A stretch of DNA of 64,000 nucleotides from positions 1,860,001-1,924,000 of the forward strand of contig NC_013131.1 in assembly GCF_000024025.1 (NCBI RefSeq), written 5' to 3'. This document shows positions 8,396 through 17,887 of the stretch, piece after piece (the first letter of the stretch is position 1; every line of letters begins with the position of its first letter). A program made the position numbers and the translations under genes. Under the pieces are notes generated by a model. The model saw only the letters and a program-made list of their open reading frames with translations. It was not told the origin of the DNA and made no database searches. The stretch comes from Catenulispora acidiphila DSM 44928 (lineage in GTDB: Bacteria; Actinomycetota; Actinomycetes; Streptomycetales; Catenulisporaceae).

Positions 8396-8416
8396 CACTG
8401 ACATCCGCCGTCAGTG
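8396..8416. promoter_or_regulatory. Inverted repeat just upstream of dinB
   Basis: A perfect 7-bp inverted repeat, CACTGAC-N7-GTCAGTG, begins 5 bp upstream of the proposed dinB start. It could be an operator or an mRNA hairpin. It does not match the actinobacterial LexA box (TCGAAC-N4-GTTCGA), so ordinary SOS control is not shown. Confidence 0.5.
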
Positions 8417-8593
8417 ACGGGGTGGCAAATCCGGACCACCTGCGGGTGCCGCCCGCCCGCGCCGACCGGCCACGACACCCGCGCGACGCCCCGCGAGACA
8501 CCCCCGACCGCCGCCGACCCGGTCCACTACGCTGGCCTTGAAGCCGCAGAAGCCTCAGCCGAGCTCGAGCCGACCCGCAGGAGTGCACCCCTC

Positions 8594-9385
8594 ATGGCCG
8601 ACAGCGCCGCCAGCGCGACCGCCACCTCCGCCACCTCCGCCGCCCCCGCCGCGGCCCGCCGCGACCGGGCCCGCACCGCCGTCCTGTGGCAGGCCCTGCG
8701 CACCGTCCTCGACGCCTCCGGCCCGCGCGACGTCCTCGACGTCGGCGGCGGCACCGGCGGCTTCGCCGTCCCGATCGCCGAGCTGGGCCACCGGGTCACC
8801 GTCGTGGACCCCAGCCCCGACGCGCTGGCCGCCCTGGAGCGCCGCGCCGCCGAGTCCGGCGTGCCCAAGGAGGCGCTGCGCGCCGTCCAGGGCGACCTGG
8901 CCGGGCTGCTGGAGCACGTGGAGCCCGGCAGCGTGGACCTGGTCCTGTGCCACGGCGTCCTGGAGATGGCCGACGACCCGGCCGCCGGCCTGGCCACCGT
9001 CGCCGACGTGCTGCGGCCCGGCGGCGTGGTGAGCCTGCTGGCGGCGAACCGCACCGCGGCGGTGGTGGCGCGGGCGCTCGGCGGGCACTTCGCCGAGGCG
9101 CGGCGCGCGCTGGCCGACCCGACCGGCCGCTTCGGCGCGCAGGACCCGCTGGCGGCGCGGTTCGACGAGGAGCAGCTCTCGCGGCTGCTGCGCGAGGCGC
9201 GGCTCACGGTGCAGTCGGTGCACGGCGTGCGCGTGTTCACCGACCTGGTCCCCGGCGCGCTGGTGGACGCCGACCCGCAGGCGGCCTCCGATCTCGCGGC
9301 GCTGGAGGCGGCTGTCGCCGACCGGCCGGAGTTCCGCGCGGTGGCGGGCCGGCTGCACCTTCTGGCCCGCAAGATCGCTTCTTAA
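8594..9385 (+). CDS. Class I SAM-dependent methyltransferase
   Basis: A 263-residue methyltransferase of the small-molecule/ubiE-like type. SAM-binding motif I is VLDVGGGTGGFA (about residues 46-57), with the acidic strand-2 end VTVVDPSPDAL and motif IV VDLVLCHGVLEMADDP; the C-terminal half has LRPGGVVSLL. The substrate is unknown. ATG at 8594 follows AGGAG (8578-8582), and the family normally begins near here; upstream in-frame codons are not family-like. In Streptomyces a similar gene also lies just before the DUF3040 gene and the division cluster, so the association is conserved. Confidence 0.85.
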   Translation: MADSAASATATSATSAAPAAARRDRARTAVLWQALRTVLDASGPRDVLDVGGGTGGFAVPIAELGHRVTVVDPSPDALAALERRAAESGVPKEALRAVQGDLAGLLEHVEPGSVDLVLCHGVLEMADDPAAGLATVADVLRPGGVVSLLAANRTAAVVARALGGHFAEARRALADPTGRFGAQDPLAARFDEEQLSRLLREARLTVQSVHGVRVFTDLVPGALVDADPQAASDLAALEAAVADRPEFRAVAGRLHLLARKIAS

Positions 9386-9443
9386 CGCCTCCTTACGAGG
9401 TAACTCCTGACGGTCTCCAGCGAACCTTTTCTGTCCCTGGAAC

Positions 9444-9459
9444 GTTCATGTAAGTGAAC
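9444..9459. promoter_or_regulatory. Inverted repeat GTTCA-N6-TGAAC in the methyltransferase/DUF3040 gap
   Basis: GTTCA (9444-9448) and TGAAC (9455-9459) form a short inverted repeat 59 bp after the methyltransferase stop. It resembles half of an SOS-type box but the spacing is wrong. It may be an operator or part of a weak hairpin; evidence is limited to symmetry. Confidence 0.25.
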
Positions 9460-9580
9460 CTGTAAGGGGCGGACCCGACGGCTCCCTCTACATCGCGATC
9501 GAGGCATGCGTAGCGCAGCGCATACCAGGGCATCGTTCCGATGAAGGGGTCGCGTGATCCGTTCCGGTGGGAGCTTTCGT

Positions 9581-9594
9581 AGACCCCGGGGTCT
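9581..9594. promoter_or_regulatory. Perfect 14-bp palindrome upstream of the DUF3040 gene
   Basis: AGACCCCGGGGTCT is a perfect palindrome about 60 bp before the start at 9655, followed by an AT-rich stretch (9597-9607) that could contain a -10 element. A dimeric regulator site is plausible. Confidence 0.4.
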
Positions 9595-9654
9595 GCTTAT
9601 TCTTAAGACAGTCACCGCCGATAGGTGGCTGTGGATGCTGGGAGGATAGGCCAA

Positions 9655-10071
9655 GTGCCGCTGTCTGATCATGAGCAGCGCCTGCTGGAGCAGATGGAGC
9701 GCGCGCTGCACGCGGAGGACCCCAAGTTCGCCTCCGCGCTGCAGGGAGCGGATCTGCGCGCGCTGTTCCGGCGCCGCGCCCTGCTGGCCGTGATCGGGTT
9801 CGCCCTCGGCATCGGCATGCTGGTCGCCGGCCTGGTGATCTCCCAGATCGCGCTGAGCGTCGGCGGCTTCGTGGTGATGCTGGGCTGTGCCTGGCTCGCC
9901 TACGCCAGCTGGCGCCGGATCCCCGCCCCCGGCGAGATCGTGCCGGTCGCGCGCCGCAAGGCCCGCGCGGTCACCGGCAAGTCCGGCCGTCCCGGCGGAC
10001 GCCAGAAGCAGCCGACGATGCGCCGCTTCGAAGAGCGCTGGCAGCGTCGCCGCGACGAGGGGAACATGTAG
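9655..10071 (+). CDS. DUF3040 family membrane protein
   Basis: A 138-residue protein with the DUF3040 signature at the N-terminus (LSDHEQRLLEQMERAL, then EDPKFAS). Two adjacent hydrophobic segments, about residues 42-62 and 66-84, form a membrane hairpin, and a basic C-terminal tail follows. Function unknown; the family is almost confined to Actinobacteria and usually lies beside the division cluster. GTG at 9655 is preceded by GGAGG (9641-9645). It is monocistronic, followed by a hairpin terminator. Confidence 0.88.
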   Translation: MPLSDHEQRLLEQMERALHAEDPKFASALQGADLRALFRRRALLAVIGFALGIGMLVAGLVISQIALSVGGFVVMLGCAWLAYASWRRIPAPGEIVPVARRKARAVTGKSGRPGGRQKQPTMRRFEERWQRRRDEGNM

Positions 10072-10085
10072 AGAAGCTTCGCCGG

Positions 10086-10117
10086 AGGCCGGGTCCGTTC
10101 GACGGGCCCGGCCTTTG
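10086..10117 (+). terminator. Intrinsic terminator after the DUF3040 gene
   Basis: AGGCCGGGTCCG (10086-10097) pairs with CGGGCCCGGCCT (10103-10114) across a TTCGA loop, followed by TT. A related GGCCGGGCC...GGACCCGGCC hairpin at about 10170-10197 may stop transcription coming the other way from the transglutaminase gene. Confidence 0.7.
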
Positions 10118-10237
10118 TCGTGCCCGGCTGCTGCTGATCGCCCGGGCACAAGCCAGGGAACTCAGCGCGAAGGCCGGGCCTCATACCAGGGACCCGGCCT
10201 CCGCCATACCGCCAATCTAGTTAACTTCCGCTCCGGG

Positions 10238-10330
10238 TTTCGGACCCAAGCTCCGGACTCGAGACTCCAGCTCCGGACTCGAGACTCCAGCTCCGGACTC
10301 CGGACTCCGGCTCCGGACTCCGAACCCCAG
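10238..10330. repeat. Short tandem repeats in the 3' flank of the transglutaminase gene
   Basis: The 20-bp unit CTCCGGACTCGAGACTCCAG occurs twice in succession (10251-10290), followed by shorter degenerate copies of CTCCGGACTC up to 10320. It ends just before the stop codon of the minus-strand gene and is outside any coding region I can support. Confidence 0.75.
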
Positions 10331-10334
10331 CCGC

Positions 10335-13079
10335 CTACTGCCGAGGCCGCTGATCCTCCCGACCTTCCCGCCCTTCTCGCCCGTCCCGCCCCTCCGGTCG
10401 CGACCGCCCCACAGCGCCAGGCGTCCGAGCCCGCAGCCGCGAGCCGGTGCCCTGCACCCGCTCGTAGACCCGCCCGGTGAAGTCCTCCCGCCGCTCGCGC
10501 AGCGCGGCCATCGCCGAGGGCGGCAGCACCGTCGCGCGGATCCGGGTACGCCGCGAGACCGGCTCGGCCAGCCCGGCGCGGATCTCCTTCACGTCGTCCA
10601 GCAGGTTCGGCGTCGGTGCCGCGCCCGAGGGCGCCGGGCGCCGCAGCGTCCGCGCGTAGTTCGCCCGTTCGGCCAGCACCGTGACCCGGCCCATGGCGTC
10701 CTGCGCCGGGCGCGACAGGTGCGCCTGCTTGATGATCCGCTCGGCGCTGCGCCTCGGGGTCTCCGAGGTCGGCCAGGTGTAGCCCAGGTCGGTCGCGCTG
10801 TCGCGGACCTCGTCCCAGGCCGCGAGGATCCGCAGCCGCTCCGGGTCCTCCTCGGGCCGGCGGGCGGCGGGCACGTCGGCGGACTCCCAGTCGAGCCCGT
10901 CCTCGTCCCCGCCGCCGGACTTGGCGCGCTTGCCCGCGCGCCGTCCCGCCGCCAGCTTCCAGCGGGCCCGGCGGCGCACGATCCGCACCACCATCGGGAC
11001 GCAGGCGATGAGCAGCAGCGCCAGCAGGATGAAGCGCACCGCGATCGCGTAGCCGGAGCCGCCGAACAGCCAGTACTGCAGGAAGCGCGGCACCGAGCCG
11101 AACCAGCCGAGCCAGCTGAACTTCGACTTCGGCGCGCTCGCCGTGCCGCCGTCCTCCAGGTTCGCCGAGCATCCGCCGGCCTTGCGGATGTTCACCGGGC
11201 AGTTGGCGGCCGAGGACGCCCCGGCGCCGGGCGCGGAGGACGTGGTCGGGTTCTGCGACGGCGCCGTGGTGGTGCTCGTGGTGGTGTTGGTGCTGTAGCT
11301 CGGGATCCGGCCGTGGCCGCCGCTGGTGGTCGCTATGTTGTCGATGCCGACCGTCGGCTCGAACCGCAGCCAGCCGACGCCGTGCATGAACAGCTCCGGC
11401 CAGGAGTGGTAGTCGTGCATCTTCACGGCCCAGGTGTCGCCGCCGACGGACTGCCCGGGGGTGAAGCCCACCGCGATCCGCGCCGGGATGCCGATCGAGC
11501 GCGCCATCGCGGCCATGGTCTCGGCGTAGAACTGGCAGTAGCCCGCCTTGTTCTGCAACAGCCACTGCATGGCGCTCAGACCGGTCGGGTTCTTCGGCAC
11601 GTCCAGCGTGTACCTGAAGTGGTTGGCCGAGTTCTGGAAGTAGTTCTGGATCGCCTGGGCCTTGTCCACCGGGTTGGTCAGGCCCGCGGTGATCTGCTCG
11701 GCCAGCTGCTTGATGTACGGCGGGATGTCTGTGGTGTCCAGGTCCCGGCTCAGGTTGAAGAACGTCTTGTCGTCGGAGGTCGGCCCGGTCGCGGCGGCCA
11801 GCTCGGCCGGCGGGATCGAGGTCGTGTCGTAGACCGTCGCGCGGTAGGTCATGGTGTTGAACACCGGGGAGACGCCCAGGACCGCCAGCGAGTCGGGGTC
11901 GACCTCGAACCCGGCTGCCAGCCCGGTGACCTGCTTGGCGGGGTAGGGCACCGGCAGCGAGCTGAGATTGCTGGTCGGGCTGACCTTCGTGCTCTCCTCG
12001 GTCAGGTAGGTGATCTGCATCGGGACGGTCTGCGGCTGGGTCGGTGCCACGAGCCCGGGCACGGTGCTGGAGACCGTCCCGTCGGCTGCCAGCCCCTTCA
12101 GCTGCAGCGACGGGTCGGGGGTCCAGGGCGTGGTGCTCTTCGGGTCGAACACGTCCAGCGTCTGCAGCCGGATGTACTCCGGCTTGGCCGAGTTGTAGTC
12201 GAGGACCGGGTCGTCGGTCAGCGAGCCCAGATTCGCCTTGAGGTCCAGCACCTGGCTGAACGAGCCGTTGCCCTTGTGGTGGCCGTTCCCGGTCCCGCTG
12301 CCGCTGTCCGGTCCGATCCCGAACAGCCCGCCGGCGACCGTGGGCAGCAGCACCGGCGCCAGGACCGCGACGATCAGCGCGTACATCGTGATCTGGTGTC
12401 CGGTGGCGGCGATCGGCCCGGTGTCCACCCGCGCCTTGGGCGCGGCGACCGGCTTGCCGTCGGCGCCGGTCCGCTGGCGTCCGGCGTGGACCAGCGGCCG
12501 TCCCCAGCGGCCGAGGCGGTCGCGGCCTTCCGCCGAGAGCAGCGCGGTGTAGCCGCCGGCCGCCAGCGCGAACGCCAGCCAGTCGTAGCCGCCGCCGCTG
12601 CGGGTGGCCGGGACCAGGTACAGCGCCAGCAGCGGCAGGCCGGCCAGCGGCGCGGCGGCGTAGGTCGCGGCGAGGGCGTCCACCAGCACCGCCAGCGCGC
12701 TCAGCGAGAGCACCAGGATCGCGGCGATGCCGGAGGTGGCCTGGCCGCCGACGAAGGTGTCGCGGATGTCGTGCGCGCCGGTGGAGTACAGGTTTCCGAG
12801 CTTGTCGAAGACGGCCCAGGTCGGCAGCACGCCGGCGAAGGCGACGTCGTGCGCCAGCAGCACCATGTCGTACCAGAACACGACCGCGGCCTGGGCCAGC
12901 ACCACCAGCGGCCGCGGCCGCACCAGCCGCCGGAACAGCTCGCCGGAGGCGGTCGCCACGATCACCGCCAGCACGATCGGCCACACCCACGAGCCGGGCG
13001 CCAGCAGTCGCAGCAACCCCGAGGAGGTCAGCAGCAGCGCGACGGCCGCGGCTATGCCTATGCGCAGTCTGCCGGTCAT
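10335..13079 (-). CDS. Transglutaminase-like membrane protein (TgpA family)
   Basis: A 914-residue membrane protein. About seven hydrophobic segments occupy residues 5-250, followed by an extracellular region with a transglutaminase-like domain: AGYCQFYAETMAAMA supplies the nucleophilic Cys, DYHSWPELF the His, and an Asp-containing strand follows. Another membrane segment near residue 680 precedes a cytoplasmic C-terminal region rich in Arg. It is the last gene of a moxR / DUF58 / transglutaminase operon. Such triads are widespread and linked to cell-surface maturation, but their chemistry is not established. Confidence 0.9.
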   Translation of the reverse strand: MTGRLRIGIAAAVALLLTSSGLLRLLAPGSWVWPIVLAVIVATASGELFRRLVRPRPLVVLAQAAVVFWYDMVLLAHDVAFAGVLPTWAVFDKLGNLYSTGAHDIRDTFVGGQATSGIAAILVLSLSALAVLVDALAATYAAAPLAGLPLLALYLVPATRSGGGYDWLAFALAAGGYTALLSAEGRDRLGRWGRPLVHAGRQRTGADGKPVAAPKARVDTGPIAATGHQITMYALIVAVLAPVLLPTVAGGLFGIGPDSGSGTGNGHHKGNGSFSQVLDLKANLGSLTDDPVLDYNSAKPEYIRLQTLDVFDPKSTTPWTPDPSLQLKGLAADGTVSSTVPGLVAPTQPQTVPMQITYLTEESTKVSPTSNLSSLPVPYPAKQVTGLAAGFEVDPDSLAVLGVSPVFNTMTYRATVYDTTSIPPAELAAATGPTSDDKTFFNLSRDLDTTDIPPYIKQLAEQITAGLTNPVDKAQAIQNYFQNSANHFRYTLDVPKNPTGLSAMQWLLQNKAGYCQFYAETMAAMARSIGIPARIAVGFTPGQSVGGDTWAVKMHDYHSWPELFMHGVGWLRFEPTVGIDNIATTSGGHGRIPSYSTNTTTSTTTAPSQNPTTSSAPGAGASSAANCPVNIRKAGGCSANLEDGGTASAPKSKFSWLGWFGSVPRFLQYWLFGGSGYAIAVRFILLALLLIACVPMVVRIVRRRARWKLAAGRRAGKRAKSGGGDEDGLDWESADVPAARRPEEDPERLRILAAWDEVRDSATDLGYTWPTSETPRRSAERIIKQAHLSRPAQDAMGRVTVLAERANYARTLRRPAPSGAAPTPNLLDDVKEIRAGLAEPVSRRTRIRATVLPPSAMAALRERREDFTGRVYERVQGTGSRLRARTPGAVGRSRPEGRDGREGREGREDQRPRQ

Positions 13080-13182
13080 CGCTCCATACCCCCGTCGTCC
13101 CAGCCGCTCTGTGTCCCTGTATGCCCTGTGCGCCCTGTATGTCCCGGACGCCCCGTACCGGTTCGCGCACCGCCGCCGGCGG

Positions 13183-14574
13183 TCATCGCGCAGCCCCCAC
13201 TTCGGCGCCGGCCGGTCCGGCGGGCGCGGCCGGCGTGGCCGTCCCCGCTGCTCCGACCGACCCGCTCATCCCCGAACCGCGCCGCGCCGCCAGCTCCCAC
13301 AGCTCCGGCAGCCGGTCGCCCGGCTCCACCTCCACCACGCGCCAGCCGCCGACCCGCAGCACCTGCGCGGAGCCGACGAACCGGGCCTGCGCCTGGGCCA
13401 TCGGCTTGCCGCCGAGCCAGGACGCGGTGTCCATCGCGAACGCCACGCCGGAGGTCGTGGAGTGCCGGACCCGGGCCAGCTCCGAGGCGTCGTCGCCGGA
13501 CAGGTCGCCGAGCACCGCGATCACCAGGCTGTCCCCGCCGCCCTGGCGCAGCATCGCGTTCGCGCCGGCGAGTGTCGCGGCGTTGCTCATCTCCACCACC
13601 GCCAGCGCGTCCAGCAGCATGCCCTCGAAGTCCAGGCCGACCGCCGAGGAGTCGTGCGCCGCGGCGGTCACCGCCTGGCCGGTCTCGGTCAGCAGCCGCA
13701 CCGCGTAGCCGTGCCGCGCCATGTGCAGGGCGATCGAGGCCGCGGAGGAGACAGCCCACTCGAAGGAGGAGGCCGGGCCGTCGCCGCGGTGCGCGATCGC
13801 GCGGGTGTCCAGCAGGATCGTCGCCCGGCTCTGCCAGACCTGCTCCTCGCGCCGGACCATCAGCTCGCCGGTGCGGGCCGTGGAGCGCCAGTGCACGCGG
13901 CGCAGGTCGTCGCCGTGGCGGTACTCGCGGGTACCGATGTCGTCCTCGCCGGCCGCGGCGACCGAGGTCGCGTGGCCCTCGCCGCGTCCGCTCCAGGCCT
14001 GCCCGACCGGGGCGTTCGGCAGCGCGTGGACCTGCGGCGTCACCGTCAGCGCGTGCTGCGCCGAGAACGAGCGCGACAGCTCCACCAGCCCGAAGGGGTC
14101 CGCCAGGCGCAGCGCCAGCGGGCCGAGCAGATAGCGGCCGCGCACGTCGGAGCGGACGCGGTAGACCACGCGGCGCCGGCCGTTCGGCTCGACCTTGTTC
14201 AGCACGAAGCGCGGCCGCGAACCGAGCACGTAGGGCACCCGGTCCTCGACCAGCAGCGTGCCCGAGGGCAGCCGGGAGACGTTCTCCAGCCGCAGGTGCA
14301 CGCGCGCCTCCTGGCCGACCCCGACCCGGGCCGGCTCCAGCGCGCGGCGGCACGACACCCGGTAGCGGGTGCGCGCCAGCACCATGATCGCGATCAGCGG
14401 CAGCATGGTCAGCATCGCGCCGACCCGCAGCAGCACCTTGTAGTCGAAGAGCATGCCGCAGGCCATGGCGGCCAGCCCGGCGGCCAGGAAGGACCGTCCG
14501 CGGGTGGTGAGCCCGGCCAGCCGTCCGCCGCGGCCGTCGGTGTTCTCCGTGCTCTGATTCTGTTGGGCGGACAT
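13183..14574 (-). CDS. DUF58 domain protein
   Basis: A 463-residue protein with two N-terminal membrane segments (about 25-45 and 48-68), a beta-rich middle, and the DUF58 signature: GTREYRHGDDLRRVHWRSTARTG region about 225-245, then a von Willebrand A-like tail (ATILLDTRA with a metal-binding-like Asp, later LVIAVLGDLSGDD). It starts 26 bp downstream of the moxR stop and precedes the transglutaminase gene by about 100 bp, so it is the middle gene of the operon. The partner MoxR ATPase probably acts on it through the vWA-like domain. Confidence 0.9.
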   Translation of the reverse strand: MSAQQNQSTENTDGRGGRLAGLTTRGRSFLAAGLAAMACGMLFDYKVLLRVGAMLTMLPLIAIMVLARTRYRVSCRRALEPARVGVGQEARVHLRLENVSRLPSGTLLVEDRVPYVLGSRPRFVLNKVEPNGRRRVVYRVRSDVRGRYLLGPLALRLADPFGLVELSRSFSAQHALTVTPQVHALPNAPVGQAWSGRGEGHATSVAAAGEDDIGTREYRHGDDLRRVHWRSTARTGELMVRREEQVWQSRATILLDTRAIAHRGDGPASSFEWAVSSAASIALHMARHGYAVRLLTETGQAVTAAAHDSSAVGLDFEGMLLDALAVVEMSNAATLAGANAMLRQGGGDSLVIAVLGDLSGDDASELARVRHSTTSGVAFAMDTASWLGGKPMAQAQARFVGSAQVLRVGGWRVVEVEPGDRLPELWELAARRGSGMSGSVGAAGTATPAAPAGPAGAEVGAAR

Positions 14575-14600
14575 GGTTGCCCTCTTCTCCTCGGCGGGGG

Positions 14601-15671
<1,071 letters not shown>

Positions 15672-15905
15672 AGGATCCTCCCACCACTGTCCGATCGACC
15701 GCGCGGTGTTCGCACGGCCGCCCCGCCTCGCGCCACGCGGGCGCCGGATTCGCCGGATCCGGCCGCACCGCGTCCCGCCAGGCCCCCGCCACGCGCTCCT
15801 GCACGCGCGGGGCGTTCACTCTTCCCGCTGATCGCACGGCGCGCCCAGCGAAAACATGTACTCCTCAGATCTTCGCTCACCACGGGCCGCCTAGGGCAAT
15901 AGATC

Positions 15906-15921
15906 CGCCAAAACTTTGGCG
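15906..15921. promoter_or_regulatory. Inverted repeat in the moxR/mraZ divergent region
   Basis: CGCCAAA-AC-TTTGGCG is a perfect inverted repeat with 7-bp arms in the 542-bp gap between divergent moxR and mraZ. The rest of 15672-16042 holds no ORF with family features. A second symmetric element, CCGGATC-CGAC-GATCCGG, lies at 16043-16060, just before the mraZ promoter. Confidence 0.45.
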
Positions 15922-16062
15922 CACTGGTCTGGACCACCGCCGTCACCGGCCCGTCGATGGCAAGACGTCTTATGGACCACCGGCGTTGCGGCGCCCGTTC
16001 GGGGCAATCCCCACCCCGGGACCGAGGGCCTCTGTGACCTGCCCGGATCCGACGATCCGGGG

Positions 16063-16104
16063 TTGCCCGGCAGGTTTGGTGGAGTACAGTGGGGGGAAGT
16101 GGAG
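16063..16104 (+). promoter_or_regulatory. mraZ promoter overlapped by three MraZ boxes
   Basis: TTGCCC (16063-16068) and TACAGT (16085-16090), 16 bp apart, make a reasonable sigma-70-type promoter. Overlapping it are three direct repeats at exact 10-bp period: GTGGAG (16079-16084), GTGGGG (16089-16094) and GTGGAG (16099-16104). This is the known architecture of MraZ operators (repeats one helical turn apart), so autorepression of the division cluster by MraZ is predicted. Confidence 0.85.
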
Positions 16105-16213
16105 CGGGACCGGGCCCGGATTCGGACTACCGCGTATTGCGCAGATTTTTTACGGACCCGGCCGTTGTTTTTCGGTAGCGACCTGGACGCCGACTGGCCG
16201 GGAGGAGGCGCGC

Positions 16214-16660
16214 GTGTTCCTCGGGACCTATACGCCCTCCCTGGACGACAAGGGCCGGCTGATCCTGCCCGCGCGCTTCCGCGAGGAACTGGCCGCGGGA
16301 CTGGTGGTGACCAAGGGGCAGGAGCGCTGTCTGGCGGTGTGGACCGCCGAGGGCTTCGCCGAGCTGACCGCGCAGATGCGCAACGCCTCGCGGGCCGGTT
16401 CGGCCGACGCCGCGATCGGCCGCTCCTCCCGCGACTACCACCGGGTGTTCTTCGCCAGCGCCTACGACTGCCAGCCGGACACGCAGGGGCGGATCGTCAT
16501 CCCGCCGCCGCTGCGGGCGTACGCCGGGCTGAGCCGGGAGTGCGTGGTCATCGGCGCCGACACCCGGCTGGAGATCTGGGACGCCGAGGCGTGGGCCGAC
16601 TACCTGGACGCGGCGGAGTCCGCGTATTCGGCGTCCGGATCGGAGGCGGCGGCGGACTGA
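16214..16660 (+). CDS. mraZ: Transcriptional regulator MraZ
   Basis: A 148-residue DNA-binding protein of two AbrB/SpoVT-like halves. The first has [17 protein letters not shown], the second [13 protein letters not shown]; these repeated GRxxxPxxxR motifs form the DNA-binding surface of the ring-shaped oligomer. GTG at 16214 follows GGAGGAGG (16201-16208) and gives the family start [10 protein letters not shown]. It is the first gene of the division cluster and binds its own promoter in other bacteria; matching boxes are present upstream. Confidence 0.95.
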   Translation: MFLGTYTPSLDDKGRLILPARFREELAAGLVVTKGQERCLAVWTAEGFAELTAQMRNASRAGSADAAIGRSSRDYHRVFFASAYDCQPDTQGRIVIPPPLRAYAGLSRECVVIGADTRLEIWDAEAWADYLDAAESAYSASGSEAAAD

Positions 16661-16934
16661 GCTGATGCGGCATCGATCCCGACTTTCCTTTTCGGTCCCG
16701 ACTCCCGAACCCTGACTCCCGACTGCACGGCGAACGTCGGCGCACGCCGCGTGCCCTGTGGCCTCCTCCCGCTCGACCGGCCCGCCGGACTGGCACACCT
16801 TCCCCGGTGCCAGCCCCGGCGAGGCGGCCTTGAACGGGCGGGGACCAGAAGGCGCGCGGCGTGCGCCACTTCTGCGGTCCGCTCGATACCGTGGGGCCCG
16901 AACCAGACAGACTCCGAAGGCGGAACCACCACCG

Positions 16935-17885
16935 ATGACAAGCGCGACGCACATCCCGGTCATGCTCGAACGCTGCGTCGAGATCCTCGGCCCGGCCCTT
17001 GAGCGGCCCGGGGCGGTCGTGCTCGACGCCACGCTGGGACTCGGCGGGCACAGCGAGGCGTTCCTGCGGCGCTTCCCCGACGTCCGCCTGATCGGCCTGG
17101 ACCGCGATCCGCAGGCGCTGGAAGCCTCCGGCCGCCGCCTCGCGCCCTTCGGCGAGCGCGCCACGCTGGTGCACGCGGTGTACGACGAGATCCCGGACGT
17201 GCTGGAGCGGCTCGGCGTCGCGGAGCTGTCGGGCACGTTGTTCGACCTCGGAGTCTCCTCGCTCCAGCTGGACATGCGCGAGCGCGGCTTCGCCTACAGC
17301 TACGACGCGCCGCTGGACATGCGCATGGACTCCTCGCGCGGGATCACGGCGGCGGACATCGTGAACACGTATCCGGCCGCTGACATCGCGCGCATCCTGC
17401 GCGACTACGGCGAGGAGCGCTTCGCCCGCCGCATCGCCGACAGGATCGTGGCCGAGCGGGAAAAGGAACCGTTCACGACCACGGCGCGACTCTCGGACCT
17501 GGTCCGCGACTCCATCCCGGCGGCCACCCGGCGCACCGGAGGCCACCCGGCCAAGCGCGCGTTCCAGGCACTGCGCATCGCCGTGAACGACGAGCTGCCG
17601 GTCCTGGAGCGCGCCCTGCCGGCGGCGGTGGCGGCCACGGGCCTGGGCGGACGGATCGCGGTGCTGTCGTACCACTCGCTGGAGGACCGCCTGGTGAAGC
17701 GGGTCTTCGCGAAGGCCTCGGAATCGGCGGCGCCACCCGGACTACCGGTGGTCCCGGAGCAGTACCAGCCGAAGTTCAGACTGCTGACCCGCGGCGCCGA
17801 ACCGCCGACCGACGCCGAGACGGCGGAGAACCCGCGCGCCGCCTCGGCGAAGCTGCGGGCCGCCGAGCGCGTGAGGGAGGGGTAG
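16935..17885 (+). CDS. rsmH: 16S rRNA m4C1402 methyltransferase
   Basis: A 316-residue SAM-dependent methyltransferase (MraW) that N4-methylates C1402 of 16S rRNA. The start region [14 protein letters not shown], the SAM motif [23 protein letters not shown], and the downstream [10 protein letters not shown] and [12 protein letters not shown] motifs are all intact. ATG at 16935 places the family start; the ribosome-binding site is weak. About 270 bp separate it from mraZ, where no gene is evident. The next gene begins 2 bp after its stop. Confidence 0.95.
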   Translation: MTSATHIPVMLERCVEILGPALERPGAVVLDATLGLGGHSEAFLRRFPDVRLIGLDRDPQALEASGRRLAPFGERATLVHAVYDEIPDVLERLGVAELSGTLFDLGVSSLQLDMRERGFAYSYDAPLDMRMDSSRGITAADIVNTYPAADIARILRDYGEERFARRIADRIVAEREKEPFTTTARLSDLVRDSIPAATRRTGGHPAKRAFQALRIAVNDELPVLERALPAAVAATGLGGRIAVLSYHSLEDRLVKRVFAKASESAAPPGLPVVPEQYQPKFRLLTRGAEPPTDAETAENPRAASAKLRAAERVREG

Positions 17886-17887
17886 CG

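Noticed and set aside
9438-9459. GAACGTTC near 9441 as a LexA box
   Set aside because: The actinobacterial box needs TCGAAC-N4-GTTCGA spacing; here the arms are adjacent and the following arm GTGAAC is misplaced.
10162-13170. A 1000-codon open frame overlapping the transglutaminase gene in another frame
   Set aside because: Arg/Gly/Ala-rich shadow with no family motif; the transglutaminase frame has the catalytic Cys and His and membrane helices.
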